NCBI GenBank assembly: GCA_902496945.1
Contig: CABVDE010000011.1
Span: forward strand, 1-50,688
DNA from: an uncultured Collinsella sp.
Lineage (GTDB): Bacteria > Actinomycetota > Coriobacteriia > Coriobacteriales > Coriobacteriaceae
Length of the DNA: 50,688 nucleotides
Direction: 5' to 3'
Shown: positions 33,485 through 42,417 of the stretch, one piece after another
Numbering within the stretch: the stretch's first letter is position 1
Layout: every line of letters begins with the position of its first letter
The notes under the pieces: model-generated
Seen by the model: the letters and a program-made list of their open reading frames with translations, nothing else
Databases searched by the model: none
What the model was told of the DNA's origin: nothing
Program-made: the position numbers and the translations under genes

Positions 33485-34144
33485 ATGAGTCTCTCCGAGC
33501 TCTGGTCGCTCTATGGCCAGAACTATATCGACGCGCTGCTCGCAACCTGGGGCATGACGCTTGAGTCGTTTGCCATCGCCATGGTGCTGGCCGTCGCCGT
33601 CACCGTGATGCGCGTGTCGCCGCTCAAGCCGTTGCGCGTCTTTGGCGACCTGTATGTCCAGGTCTTCCGTAACATCCCCGGCATCGCGCTGCTCATCATC
33701 GTCGTCTATGCGCTGCCTCCGCTCAAGATCGTGCTGCCCTATCGCACCTGCGTCATCGTTGCCACGGTGCTGTTGGGCTCGGCCTTTGGCTCCGAAAACT
33801 TTATGAGCGGCATCAACACCGTGGGCGTTGGCCAGGTAGAAGCTGCCCGCTCGCTCGGCATGAACTTCAACCGCATCCTCGCCAAGATCGTGATTCCGCA
33901 GGCGCTGCGCTCGAGCGTACTGCCCATGACAAACCTCTTTATCGCCGTCATGCTCACCACCGCGCTCGGCAGCCAGGTGCCGCTTAAGCCGCAGGAGCTC
34001 ACCGGCGTGGTGAGCTATATCAACACGCGCTCGCTCGGTGGCGTCGCCGCGTTCTTCATTTCGGCGCTCGGCTACCTGGGCACTGCCTTTGTGGTGAGCC
34101 ACATTGGCAACTACATCGATAAGAAGGTGAGGATCCTCCGATGA
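33485..34144 (+). CDS. amino-acid ABC transporter permease 1
   Basis: 219-residue inner-membrane subunit of the polar amino acid importer class, about five membrane segments. The EAA loop that contacts the ATPase is GQVEAARSLGMNFNRILAKI (about residues 117-136). GMTLESFAIAMVLAVAVTVM near the start and FRNIPGIALLIIVVY follow the HisM/GluC pattern. Its stop overlaps the next gene by ATGA. Shine-Dalgarno GGGAGG. Confidence 0.92.
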   Translation: MSLSELWSLYGQNYIDALLATWGMTLESFAIAMVLAVAVTVMRVSPLKPLRVFGDLYVQVFRNIPGIALLIIVVYALPPLKIVLPYRTCVIVATVLLGSAFGSENFMSGINTVGVGQVEAARSLGMNFNRILAKIVIPQALRSSVLPMTNLFIAVMLTTALGSQVPLKPQELTGVVSYINTRSLGGVAAFFISALGYLGTAFVVSHIGNYIDKKVRILR

Positions 34145-34974
34145 GCAAGCATTCTTCTCCCGCGCTCACCATGCGCGATGCGCTCTACGAGGCTCCCGGC
34201 CCCAAGATGCGCGCCAAGATCCGCATCGGCACCGCTATTTCGCTCGTTGCCGTCGCCGCGCTCGCCGCCCTCGTGTTACAGCGCTTTTATGTGACCGGCC
34301 AGCTCTCGGTCCACTATTGGTATTTCTTTACGCACCTCACCACCTGGAAGTTCCTGTTTGCCGGCTTTGAGGGCACCGTCAAGGTCGCACTGACCGCCGG
34401 TGCCATCGCACTGGTGCTTGGTCTGGCCCTTATGCTCGGCCGCACGAGCGACATCAAGCCGCTGCAGCTGGCCTGCCGCGTGCTCACCGACTTCTTCCGT
34501 GGCGTACCGAGCCTGCTGTTTATCTACTTCTTCTTTTTGGTACTGCCCCAGTACAAGATCTCGCTGCCGTCGTTTTGGATGCTCACGCTGCCCGTCGCGC
34601 TCGCTGCAGCCGGCGTGCTGGCCGAGATTTTCCGCGCCGGCGTCAACGCCGTGCCGCGCGGTCAGGTCGAGGCAGCCCAGGCACTCGGTCTCACCAAGGC
34701 CAAAATCACCTTTAAAATCGTGCTGCCGCAGGCGATTCGCTTTATCATTCCGTCGTTGATCTCACAGCTCGTAGTCGTGGTCAAGGACACCACCGTCGCC
34801 TACGTGGTGAGCTACCCCGACCTGATGCAGAACGCCCGCGTCCTCATCACCAACTACGACGCGCTCGTGTCGGTCTACTTGGTAATCGCGGTCATCTACA
34901 TCCTCATCAACGTTGCCATCAACAAGGCCGCCGTCTATGTCTCGCACAAGACCGGCGCAACCATCATCCGCTAA
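34141..34974 (+). CDS. amino-acid ABC transporter permease 2
   Basis: 277 residues with a longer N-terminal region, five to six membrane segments, and the EAA loop GQVEAAQALGLTKAKITFKI (about residues 178-197). Resembles GluD-type permeases; partner of the first permease in a heterodimer. It starts inside the upstream stop codon (ATGA), so translation is coupled. Confidence 0.92.
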   Translation: MSKHSSPALTMRDALYEAPGPKMRAKIRIGTAISLVAVAALAALVLQRFYVTGQLSVHYWYFFTHLTTWKFLFAGFEGTVKVALTAGAIALVLGLALMLGRTSDIKPLQLACRVLTDFFRGVPSLLFIYFFFLVLPQYKISLPSFWMLTLPVALAAAGVLAEIFRAGVNAVPRGQVEAAQALGLTKAKITFKIVLPQAIRFIIPSLISQLVVVVKDTTVAYVVSYPDLMQNARVLITNYDALVSVYLVIAVIYILINVAINKAAVYVSHKTGATIIR

Positions 34975-35010
34975 CGATTTACGATTTCTAGGAAAAAGGA
35001 GCCGAGCATT

Positions 35011-35775
<765 letters not shown>

Positions 35776-35863
35776 CCCAATTGCCGCGCGGGACACATTC
35801 ATCAGTAATGTTTGTTCCGCGCCGCCCCTGCGCCATGTCCACCCGGATTCGAAAGCCACGCCT

Positions 35864-36673
35864 ATGATCGGAACCCGCACCTCATCGTCCTATACCCCGC
35901 ACGTCGACGTTGCCCCCGCCGACCGTCCACTCATCCTTGTGGCACCGCGCTGGGAAGAGGCCAAACCGTTTTTGAGCGAGACACTCTCCCCCAACGAGGA
36001 AATCGCGAGCGTGTTTGTCGATGCCATCCTTGCCGCCGGCGGCCTGCCGCTGCAGATGTCCATTACCGAAGACATTGAGGTCATCCGTCATTACGTCGAC
36101 ATCGCCGATGGCATCGCCATCCCCGGCGGCCCCGACGTCAACCCCAAGCGTTGGGGCGACGACCGTCCCTACGACCCCACGCTCTGCTGCGAGATCCGCG
36201 ATAGCTTTGAGTTTAAGCTGGTCAACGAGGTCCTCCACGCCAAAAAGCCGCTCTTTACCACTTGCCGTGGCACGCAGCTGCTCAACGTCGCCACCGGCGG
36301 CACCCTGTGCATGGACGTGCCGAGCCTGGGTGCGCGCGATGGCCGCACGCAGTGGCGCCATACCCACGTGCTTAACGACCCCGTGCACCCCGTCGAGGTC
36401 GTGCCGGGCTCGCTGTTGGAGCGCGCACTTGGCGGACACAGACTCATCCAGACCAACTCGGCGCACCACTGCTGCGTCGACCGCCTGGGCAAGCACACGC
36501 GCCTGGTCGCGCAGGCAACCGACGGCGTGCCCGAGTGCATCGAGGTCGAAGACCAGCCCTTCTGCCTGGGCGTGCAATGGCACCCCGAGTACACGTGGAA
36601 GACGCTCGAGACCGACTTTAACCTGTGGAAGTCGTTTGTCGAGGCGGCGGCCAAGGTGAAACAGGCCCGTTAA
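35864..36673 (+). CDS. gamma-glutamyl-gamma-aminobutyrate hydrolase-like (peptidase C26)
   Basis: 269-residue class I glutamine-amidotransferase fold. Catalytic Cys in FTTCRGTQLLNVA, His-Glu in LGVQWHPEYTW, and the family's early IPGGPDVNPKRWG block are present. Such hydrolases split gamma-glutamyl amides, releasing glutamate. It follows a glutamate-type importer with an 88-bp gap, so it may act on imported gamma-glutamyl compounds (inference). Shine-Dalgarno before the ATG at 35864 is weak (CGAAAG), and a start further inside, near the conserved block RPLILVAPRW, cannot be excluded. Confidence 0.87.
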   Translation: MIGTRTSSSYTPHVDVAPADRPLILVAPRWEEAKPFLSETLSPNEEIASVFVDAILAAGGLPLQMSITEDIEVIRHYVDIADGIAIPGGPDVNPKRWGDDRPYDPTLCCEIRDSFEFKLVNEVLHAKKPLFTTCRGTQLLNVATGGTLCMDVPSLGARDGRTQWRHTHVLNDPVHPVEVVPGSLLERALGGHRLIQTNSAHHCCVDRLGKHTRLVAQATDGVPECIEVEDQPFCLGVQWHPEYTWKTLETDFNLWKSFVEAAAKVKQAR

Positions 36674-36694
36674 CTCACGGACAGCACAACAGAT

Positions 36695-36736
36695 AAGGGC
36701 GCCCCGTCGGCAACATAGTCCGGCTGGGCGCCCTTT
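36695..36736 (+). terminator. intrinsic terminator of the glutamate transport cluster
   Basis: AAGGGCGCCC / GGGCGCCCTT followed by TT; a run of A on the left makes it usable by the convergent permease gene as well. Confidence 0.85.
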
Positions 36737-36777
36737 TGCATCTACATCAACAACATATGGTTATCCCTCACAAACAA

Positions 36778-37596
36778 TCAAAGAAATCTCGACCGCAATC
36801 GGTCTACGGCAAAGCAAATGGCAAAAACGCTTGCTACGTTAATTAGGCAGTAAATTAAAATCGAGATGCATTGACCATTCCCCAACGGGGTCACGCCACA
36901 AATCCACATGAGCATCGAGGCTGGAAGCGGAAGCATGGAATTGGCCCCGATCTGTATGTAGATCGCTACAACGTTGACAAGCAACAGCATGCCAATCGGA
37001 CCGAAGCCGGACCCAAAATAGGAAACAGCGATCACGCAAGAGACCACGTATGCAAGGCAGGCAGCGGCAGCAAGAACAAGTCGATAGCAAAATACATGCA
37101 GGTTGAAATACTGCTGAGCATCCAGAACGATTACGCAGTTAAGACAGTACAAAACGACACTCGACAGGATAAACGCGTCCAAAAGGGCAAAAGAAGACAG
37201 CACCACTCGAGCAACGATAGCGCACACACGCTTCCCTCCCCGAGCCTCCGACAACCCCCACGGTTCCTCAATAAAGCCCGAACTGACAAAGCGCGGCACA
37301 ATGCAAGCCGCGATGAATGGAAAGAACAATGCATGAGCCAACGGGGCTACGTTGAAAAGCAGACCGCGAAAAACCCCTGCATTACCAAATAGAAGGACAT
37401 CCTCTGCCGATAGTCGAAGCGTCGGGTCTGGGAAAAAGCCCAAGAAACTGTTCTCACGGAGGCTACAGAACCACATCGGGAAAGAATTAAGCTGCAATAC
37501 CACCATGCACGCATAAATTACCAGGATTAAGGCGTACGCCCATTTGCTCGCATGCTTCCATTCTGACTGGAGAAGTCTTTTAATCTGACGAGCCAT
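36778..37596 (-). CDS. ABC-2 type permease subunit B of peptide (LanG/LanE-like) transporter
   Basis: 272 residues with six hydrophobic segments and an N-terminal basic stretch (QIKRLLQSEWKHASKW), as in the permeases of lantibiotic self-immunity transporters. Local base composition is AT-richer than in neighbouring genes. The ATG at 37596 has GGGGGT seven bases upstream and lies within the last codons of the upstream permease (17-bp overlap); a GTG at 37605 is the alternative. Last gene of the peptide locus. Confidence 0.75.
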   Translation of the reverse strand: MARQIKRLLQSEWKHASKWAYALILVIYACMVVLQLNSFPMWFCSLRENSFLGFFPDPTLRLSAEDVLLFGNAGVFRGLLFNVAPLAHALFFPFIAACIVPRFVSSGFIEEPWGLSEARGGKRVCAIVARVVLSSFALLDAFILSSVVLYCLNCVIVLDAQQYFNLHVFCYRLVLAAAACLAYVVSCVIAVSYFGSGFGPIGMLLLVNVVAIYIQIGANSMLPLPASMLMWICGVTPLGNGQCISILIYCLINVASVFAICFAVDRLRSRFL

Positions 37597-38404
37597 TGAA
37601 CACACCCCCAGCGCGAAAGCTCACGAGAGCGTAAATCAATACCGATAGACAGCTGGCTGCCGCGCCATATCCCAGAAGCGTCAGCTGCCCCATATCGCTA
37701 TACCCAAGGGCACATCCGACTCCAAGGTACGGCCCCGGAAGGAGGATAATCCATCGCAAGGATGGTATGGGCGCCTGAAGGAAGGTTCCGTAGAGCGTCA
37801 AGCTCATGACAAATCCAATAATTATCGCAGCCCCGCTCAATACAGCGCTGCTTGTAATCCGATAGATGGTCACCGTCTCCAACGCAACCGATATCACCAA
37901 TACGGCGTTGATTATCATCGCAGGCAAAAATGCAGTTAGCATGTCGTGCGAGTAGTTATGCCCTACACGTATTATGGCTATTGCAAAAAGAAGAAGGCAA
38001 AGCGCACTATATGCTGCGCCAATTATTAAAGCAGACGAAAGCGCATGTGCTAGGACCCCATTAAAGCGGGTAAGACCTCTTGCTGAAGAAATTCGGTATC
38101 CCTCTTCATAGCCGCGCTCCTGTAAAATCGCCAGGCAAACGATGAGCGGAACGAACAGAGAGGTGCCGGCAAAGGCGCTACGCACAAGGGACTCATCGGG
38201 TGCAGAAGGATCGATTACATTCCAGCAGAAGCCAATATCCTCCCCAAAAACGCTATTGCCAAAGGCGAGCAACGTTGTTCCGTTTTTTAGAAAGACACCG
38301 AAGAGAAGGCCGAACGCCAGAATAAGCGCAAGACCAAACTTCGCCGGAAACATCCTGTGCAAACGCATCATATCTGCCTTTATGGGATGGATCGCCCGCT
38401 TCAT
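37580..38404 (-). CDS. ABC-2 type permease subunit A of peptide (LanE-like) transporter
   Basis: 274 residues, six membrane segments, opening KRAIHPIKADMMRLHRMFPA then LALILAFGLLFGVFL. A large extracytoplasmic loop follows the first helix (GEDIGFCWNVIDPSAPDES). The ATG overlaps the stop of the ATPase gene (ATGA), so the three transport genes are one operon. Similar in layout, not clearly in sequence, to the partner permease; together with the ATPase they make a LanFEG-like exporter. Confidence 0.78.
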   Translation of the reverse strand: MKRAIHPIKADMMRLHRMFPAKFGLALILAFGLLFGVFLKNGTTLLAFGNSVFGEDIGFCWNVIDPSAPDESLVRSAFAGTSLFVPLIVCLAILQERGYEEGYRISSARGLTRFNGVLAHALSSALIIGAAYSALCLLLFAIAIIRVGHNYSHDMLTAFLPAMIINAVLVISVALETVTIYRITSSAVLSGAAIIIGFVMSLTLYGTFLQAPIPSLRWIILLPGPYLGVGCALGYSDMGQLTLLGYGAAASCLSVLIYALVSFRAGGVFNGSSD

Positions 38405-39126
38405 AGCAAGACCGCCTTCATCAAGCGCCTGTAATACTCTTTTAGGGACGACGCCTCATCCCTTATGACGTCCATCGATTCCTTTTTCAGCAGTTCGCCG
38501 TCATGAATAAACACGCAACTTGTTGCAACTGATGCCAACTCATCCAAATCATGGCTAGAGATGAGCATGGTCTTACCCTGTTCTCGATTCAATCGACCGA
38601 TAAGGGCCCATATACTCTCGATGCCCAGCGGGTCCAAACCGTTTGCTGGCTCATCAAAAATAAGCAGGTCAGTGTCACCCAACAAAGCCGTAGCTATATC
38701 CAGCCGCCGTTTCATTCCCAGAGAAAAACTGCTTACGCTCTTTTTCTCTTCGACGTCCAGTCCAACTAGACTCAAAACGCGAGGAACCTCACGTTTCTCA
38801 TCAAGCCCCCATTCCGCACATCGGATCCGAAGATTCTCAACCGCACTGAGGGACTGGTATGCTCCGCTGGAATCTGGCACATAGCCGACACGCGTCCGCA
38901 TCAGGCTAAGCTCTCTCTTTGATTTGCCTCCAAAGAGCTCCACGCTCCCCGACGATGGCTCGCAGAGGCCCAAGACGATTTTAATAAGCGTGCTTTTGCC
39001 CGCACCGTTTGCACCGACAAGGGCACAGAGCTCAGACTGATCCACCTCGAAGGAAACGTCATGCAAAACGCGCCGTTTCCCGTAGCGCTTTGACACCTTT
39101 GATAGCTTTATCGCTGATGCACTCAT
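38401..39126 (-). CDS. ABC transporter ATPase (BcrA/LanF-like)
   Basis: 241 residues with Walker A GANGAGKST (about residues 38-46), signature FSLGMKRRLDIATALL, Walker B LLIFDEPANGLDP and H-loop ISSHDLDELA. LGMKRRLDIA and the spacing match the drug/bacteriocin-immunity branch (BcrA, LanF). Start ATG with GGGAGG three bases upstream. It follows the precursor peptide gene by 68 bp across a strong hairpin, giving the layout of a bacteriocin self-protection or export unit. Confidence 0.88.
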   Translation of the reverse strand: MSASAIKLSKVSKRYGKRRVLHDVSFEVDQSELCALVGANGAGKSTLIKIVLGLCEPSSGSVELFGGKSKRELSLMRTRVGYVPDSSGAYQSLSAVENLRIRCAEWGLDEKREVPRVLSLVGLDVEEKKSVSSFSLGMKRRLDIATALLGDTDLLIFDEPANGLDPLGIESIWALIGRLNREQGKTMLISSHDLDELASVATSCVFIHDGELLKKESMDVIRDEASSLKEYYRRLMKAVLL

Positions 39127-39156
39127 TGGCCTCCCGTTCTGCTTGATAGCAAAACC

Positions 39157-39186
39157 GCTGCTGCCAGACTGTCGCCTGGCAGCAGC
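39157..39186 (-). terminator. hairpin between the peptide gene and transporter genes (attenuator-like)
   Basis: Perfect 11-bp arms GCTGCTGCCAG / CTGGCAGCAGC; on the minus strand the stem is followed by GGTTTTG. Eight bases after the peptide stop codon. A leaky terminator here would give much more peptide message than transporter message, as in many bacteriocin operons. Confidence 0.75.
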
Positions 39187-39194
39187 CGCAACTG

Positions 39195-39323
39195 CTAGAG
39201 ATTAACTAAACAGAAGTTTTTGCTGCAGTTATTGACGCAAGTGCGTGCTCCACAGAATGTCTTGCAGTAACCGTTGCACCCACCACCGGGGTCCACATAA
39301 CTCGGTTTGACAATCCAGCTCAT
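39195..39323 (-). CDS. cysteine-rich peptide precursor (candidate RiPP/bacteriocin)
   Basis: 42 residues with six cysteines at 16, 20, 24, 29, 33 and 38 (C-x3-C-x3-C-x4-C-x3-C-x4-C), preceded by MSWIVKPSYVDPGGG. The IVKP start and the Cys-rich core are reminiscent of Clo7bot/SCIFF-type precursors as I recall them; this needs a profile search. The ATG has AAGGAGG five bases upstream, and a strong promoter lies 39 bp before it. Downstream hairpin and LanFEG-like transporter support an exported peptide. No radical-SAM, LanM or YcaO gene lies in the window, so modification would be by disulfides or enzymes encoded elsewhere. Confidence 0.8.
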   Translation of the reverse strand: MSWIVKPSYVDPGGGCNGYCKTFCGARTCVNNCSKNFCLVNL

Positions 39324-39361
39324 ATCGTTCCTCCTTTCTATTATCGCTTTTACTTTGCGTT

Positions 39362-39390
39362 ATTGTTTTTCGATAACTTATATTTGTCAA
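39362..39390 (-). promoter_or_regulatory. promoter of the cysteine-rich peptide gene
   Basis: Perfect -35 TTGACA (minus strand, 39385-39390), 17-bp spacer, AACAAT as -10 (39362-39367). The TTATCGAAAAACAATAA around it contains TTATCGAA, also seen as TTATCGAAC upstream of the DUF2975 gene (40405-40413), a possible shared regulator site. Confidence 0.7.
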
Positions 39391-39407
39391 GATAATTTAA
39401 ATAGATA

Positions 39408-39430
39408 GAGCCCGTGTTGGACACGGGCTC
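39408..39430 (-). terminator. terminator after the XRE regulator gene
   Basis: GAGCCCGTGT-TGG-ACACGGGCTC, followed on the minus strand by TATCTATTT. It isolates the peptide gene's promoter from the regulator operon. Confidence 0.75.
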
Positions 39431-39468
39431 GATCGCTCTGATATTTCGCTTTAGCTGTTCGTCTTATG

Positions 39469-39798
39469 CTACTCGTCGCTCAAATCGACAGCAAAGACTG
39501 ATGTCGGAAGCGACGCCTCTTTGCCTCCACCATCCCGCATCTGCCTCACGACATTTTTTGCGCGCTCGACAATAAGCTCCTCGAGCTCTTTCTCGCTCAC
39601 ACGCTGAATAATATCTCCCGGCTGACAATCAAGTTCATCACAGATATCGAGAAGCGTCTTAAGGCGAATAGCTTTTATTTTTCCGTTTCTCAGCTTCGAA
39701 ATATTAGCCGGAGTATGCCCCGTCGCCCGAATCAGATCAGCGCTGGTCTTTCCGGTCTTAAGCAGCTGCGTCTCGAGCTCGATGATGAGATAGCTCAT
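39469..39798 (-). CDS. XRE-family transcriptional regulator (YozG-like)
   Basis: 109 residues; a Cro/C1-type helix-turn-helix in residues 15-62 (KTSADLIRATGHTPANISKL, then AIRLKTLLDICDELDCQPGD), followed by a helical and Ser-rich tail. Small XRE proteins of this kind are commonly paired with DUF2975 membrane proteins, as here (8-bp gap). Likely regulator of itself and of the adjacent peptide locus, by position. Start ATG with GAGGAAAC upstream. Confidence 0.87.
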   Translation of the reverse strand: MSYLIIELETQLLKTGKTSADLIRATGHTPANISKLRNGKIKAIRLKTLLDICDELDCQPGDIIQRVSEKELEELIVERAKNVVRQMRDGGGKEASLPTSVFAVDLSDE

Positions 39799-39806
39799 GT
39801 TTCCTC

Positions 39807-40367
39807 CTACACAAGCTCGTCAGACTGCTCTTGGAGCAGCGAGGCATAACTCCAGATCACCGAGATACACAGACAGACAGCCGCGCCGATAAGCGACCCC
39901 GCATCAAAGGCAACGCCTTGGCAAATCTCAATAACGAAGGAATGAGGCACGACGTAAAGCTCCAGCCCACCAATGGTAAGATTGACCGATCCGTAGGCAC
40001 CAATAAGCGAAACCGCGGCGTTAACAGCAAAGGCAAGCGCAAGAACACGGATAAGCCGCACATGCGTCTTGGTAAAGGGCGAGACGCCTCGCGAGATGTT
40101 ACGGCTGATCCCACACAGAACGACAAGCGAAATACCCACGACGAGTGCCAGGCACAGTCCGCTTGGGATAACGATGCACCCGCCATCGAGAAGCGTCACG
40201 ACGCCGAAAGAATCGACAGAAGCAACGTTTGCAACCGCATACCAGATCACGTAAACAACCAACGCGGCAAAAGCGACGAGCATCCCTGCAAAAACGGCTG
40301 CCATGCAAAAGCCAAGCTTCCTGATATTTTCGCCCGCTTTGGCCATACGCTGAACGCTGTTAGACAT
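39807..40367 (-). CDS. DUF2975 family membrane protein
   Basis: 186 residues, four hydrophobic segments (FCMAAVFAGMLVAFAALVVY, LCLALVVGISLVVLCG, LALAFAVNAAVSLIG, LIGAAVCLCISVIWSYA) with FTKTHVRLIRVLA between the second and third, the pattern of DUF2975. The frame is open to 40499, but the ATG at 40367 with GAGGGTGAG upstream is the likely start. Operon with the XRE gene. It could signal membrane state to that regulator (inference). Confidence 0.82.
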   Translation of the reverse strand: MSNSVQRMAKAGENIRKLGFCMAAVFAGMLVAFAALVVYVIWYAVANVASVDSFGVVTLLDGGCIVIPSGLCLALVVGISLVVLCGISRNISRGVSPFTKTHVRLIRVLALAFAVNAAVSLIGAYGSVNLTIGGLELYVVPHSFVIEICQGVAFDAGSLIGAAVCLCISVIWSYASLLQEQSDELV

Positions 40368-40508
40368 ACACTCACCCTCATCGACTCTATCGTTATTCGA
40401 ACAGTTTATCGAACAACGATATGGATTGCATGCGGAAAGCCCGCCAGCGCGCATAGGCCATTCACTAATCAGAAAGAGTGAGAGTGGATTATTGGACACG
40501 TATCGAAC

Positions 40509-40572
40509 GAGAGTGGATAATCTCCCACTTTGAGGCCGCCACCGGGCCTAAAACGGGAGATTATCCACTCTC
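40509..40572. repeat. long hairpin repeat
   Basis: Perfect 18-bp arms GAGAGTGGATAATCTCCC (40509-40526) and GGGAGATTATCCACTCTC (40555-40572), with inner AGGCC / GGCCT. A half copy (GAGAGTGGATT) sits at 40480-40490. It lies 24 bp after the stop of the HPt gene; no U-run. Confidence 0.9.
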
Positions 40573-40596
40573 ATAGTCATCAAGGCTCGCAAGCTC

Positions 40597-40953
40597 TTAT
40601 TCGGCCGCCTCGCGCAGGGCCGACATCGTTGCCGCATATTGCTGCTGCAACGCATGCATTCCCTCGCGAGCGTCGTCAACGGTATCGGCGCCGCGCAGCG
40701 CCTCGGTTACCACGACCGCCGGTTCGTACAGATTATCGAATCCCAGGTTCTGGCTCACGCCCTTGAGCGTGTGTACGGCCATAAACGCCTCTTTGGCGTC
40801 GCCTGCCGCCATGGCGGCCTCCAGTTTGTCCATGCTCTCGTTATCCAAGAACTTGAGGGCAAAGCGGGCAAGCGTCTCCTGGCCCATCAGCCGAACGGAT
40901 GCGCCATCGTAATCGGCGCCGATTATCTCATATGCTTCACGCATGGAAATCAT
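40597..40953 (-). CDS. HPt-domain phosphotransfer protein
   Basis: 118 residues, a stand-alone histidine phosphotransfer domain. The phosphorylatable His is in AVHTLKGVSQNLGF (about residue 61), the standard HPt site. N-terminal REAYEIIGADYDGASVRLMG and C-terminal helices complete the bundle. It is encoded 23 bp after the REC-HD-GYP gene, so it may pass phosphate to that protein; no hybrid kinase is in the window. The start ATG (40953) has AAGGAG nine bases upstream. Confidence 0.88.
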   Translation of the reverse strand: MISMREAYEIIGADYDGASVRLMGQETLARFALKFLDNESMDKLEAAMAAGDAKEAFMAVHTLKGVSQNLGFDNLYEPAVVVTEALRGADTVDDAREGMHALQQQYAATMSALREAAE

Positions 40954-40976
40954 GGATGAAAACTCCTTTGGTCAAA

Positions 40977-42371
40977 CTAAATCGTGGGAAATGCGACGAC
41001 GTCGGCGGGGCGTGCCAGCGTTTCGGCAATACGGTCCTGCACCTCGAGCAGGCAGTCGAGCAGCAGCGGGTTAAACTCGCCGCACTTGCCGTCCAGAATC
41101 ATCTGGATCGCCTCCTCGTGCGGGATGGCGTCCTTGTACACGCGCACGCTCGTGAGCGCGTCGTACACGTCAGCCACCGAGACCACCTGTGCGGCAATGG
41201 GAATATCTTCGCCCTTAAGGCCGTCGGGATAACCCTTGCCATCCCAGCGCTCGTGGTGCCAGCGCGCGATCTGATACGCGTATTCCAGCAAGGGATTGCC
41301 GGCATGCTGACGGCCAAGCTCGAGCAGCATATCGGCGCCAAGAGTGGTATGCGTCTTCATGATCTCGAACTCCTCGGTCGTCAGGCGTCCGGGCTTGTTG
41401 AGAATCGCGTCGTCGATCGACATCTTGCCGATATCGTGCAGTGCCGAGGCCATGGCGATCTCGGAGCGCTGCTCGTTGTCGAGTGGGAACTTGTCGCTAC
41501 GCGACACCAGGCAACCCAGCAGCAACTCGGTCAGCTTTTCGATATGCGTGACGTGCAGGCCGCTCTCACCGTTGCGAAGCTCCATGACGCCAGCCATGAT
41601 ATCGATGAGCATGCGGCTGTTCTTAACGCGCTCGTTGTACTGCTGAGACAGCAGACTCGTCAGGCGACGCTGCTTGGCGTACAGGCGGATGGTGTTGTTT
41701 ACGCGGCGGCGCACGACGCGCGCGTCGAACGGGCGGTTGATGTAGTCCGAGGCACCCAGCTCGTAGGCACGCAGCACCACGTCGTCGGAATCTTCACTCG
41801 AAATCATGACGACGGGCAGGTTGTCGATGACCGTCCGGCGCGACAGATCGGCCAGCACCTCAAAGCCACCCATGCCCGGCATGACAATGTCGAGCAGTAC
41901 GAGCGACAGCTCGTCGCCATAGCGGTCGACCATATCGAGCGCCGCGCGACCGTTATCGGCCTCCAGGACGCGATACTCGTCCTTGAGCATCTCGTTGAGG
42001 ATGGCACGGTTCATCTCGGAGTCATCGACGATGAGTATCGAGGCAAGGTCCTCTTCTGCAGCCTCTTGCTCATCGATCGGACGCACCATCAGCAGAACGT
42101 GAGGCTCGCCCTCGACCTTCAAAGAACGTACACGAGCACGGTACTCGACGCCGTCGTTGAGCAGTCGCTCCGATATCTCATCGTAACTTGCCATGGCCTC
42201 AAGACTTGACTGGCGCAGGCAAGGGCACCGATCGCCGGCGAGTAGACAGTTGCGCTCGCTCTTGACCTGATCGGCAGACAGCAGACGCACCACGGGGTAG
42301 ATCTTCGCGGCGCGGGCGACCTCGGCGGCGGCCTCGACGTCGGTTAGATTGGCCTCGTGATTATTGAGCAT
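40977..42371 (-). CDS. response regulator with HD-GYP-type output domain
   Basis: 464 residues in three parts: an N-terminal region (1-108) with a cysteine trio (CLLAGDRCPC) and a PAS-like tail (EYRARVRSLKVEGEPHVLLM); a receiver domain (110-230) with acidic IVDDSEMNR and phospho-Asp in LVLLDIVMPGMGG; and an HD-GYP domain (about 255-445) with LHDIGKMSIDDAI and WHHERWDGKGYPDGLKGEDI. HD-GYP domains hydrolyse cyclic dinucleotides. In operon with an HPt gene. The N-terminal sensor is unassigned. Start ATG with AAAGG upstream. Confidence 0.9.
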   Translation of the reverse strand: MLNNHEANLTDVEAAAEVARAAKIYPVVRLLSADQVKSERNCLLAGDRCPCLRQSSLEAMASYDEISERLLNDGVEYRARVRSLKVEGEPHVLLMVRPIDEQEAAEEDLASILIVDDSEMNRAILNEMLKDEYRVLEADNGRAALDMVDRYGDELSLVLLDIVMPGMGGFEVLADLSRRTVIDNLPVVMISSEDSDDVVLRAYELGASDYINRPFDARVVRRRVNNTIRLYAKQRRLTSLLSQQYNERVKNSRMLIDIMAGVMELRNGESGLHVTHIEKLTELLLGCLVSRSDKFPLDNEQRSEIAMASALHDIGKMSIDDAILNKPGRLTTEEFEIMKTHTTLGADMLLELGRQHAGNPLLEYAYQIARWHHERWDGKGYPDGLKGEDIPIAAQVVSVADVYDALTSVRVYKDAIPHEEAIQMILDGKCGEFNPLLLDCLLEVQDRIAETLARPADVVAFPTI

Positions 42372-42395
42372 ATGGGGACCTTTCGGTCGTTGCGT

Positions 42396-42417
42396 TTGAT
42401 AGCAGTCGGTATCAAAT
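42396..42417. promoter_or_regulatory. inverted repeat upstream of the REC-HD-GYP gene
   Basis: TTTGATA-N8-TATCAAA, 25 bp upstream of the start codon; a possible operator or start-site palindrome. The rest of the 199-bp gap has no feature I can support. Confidence 0.4.
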
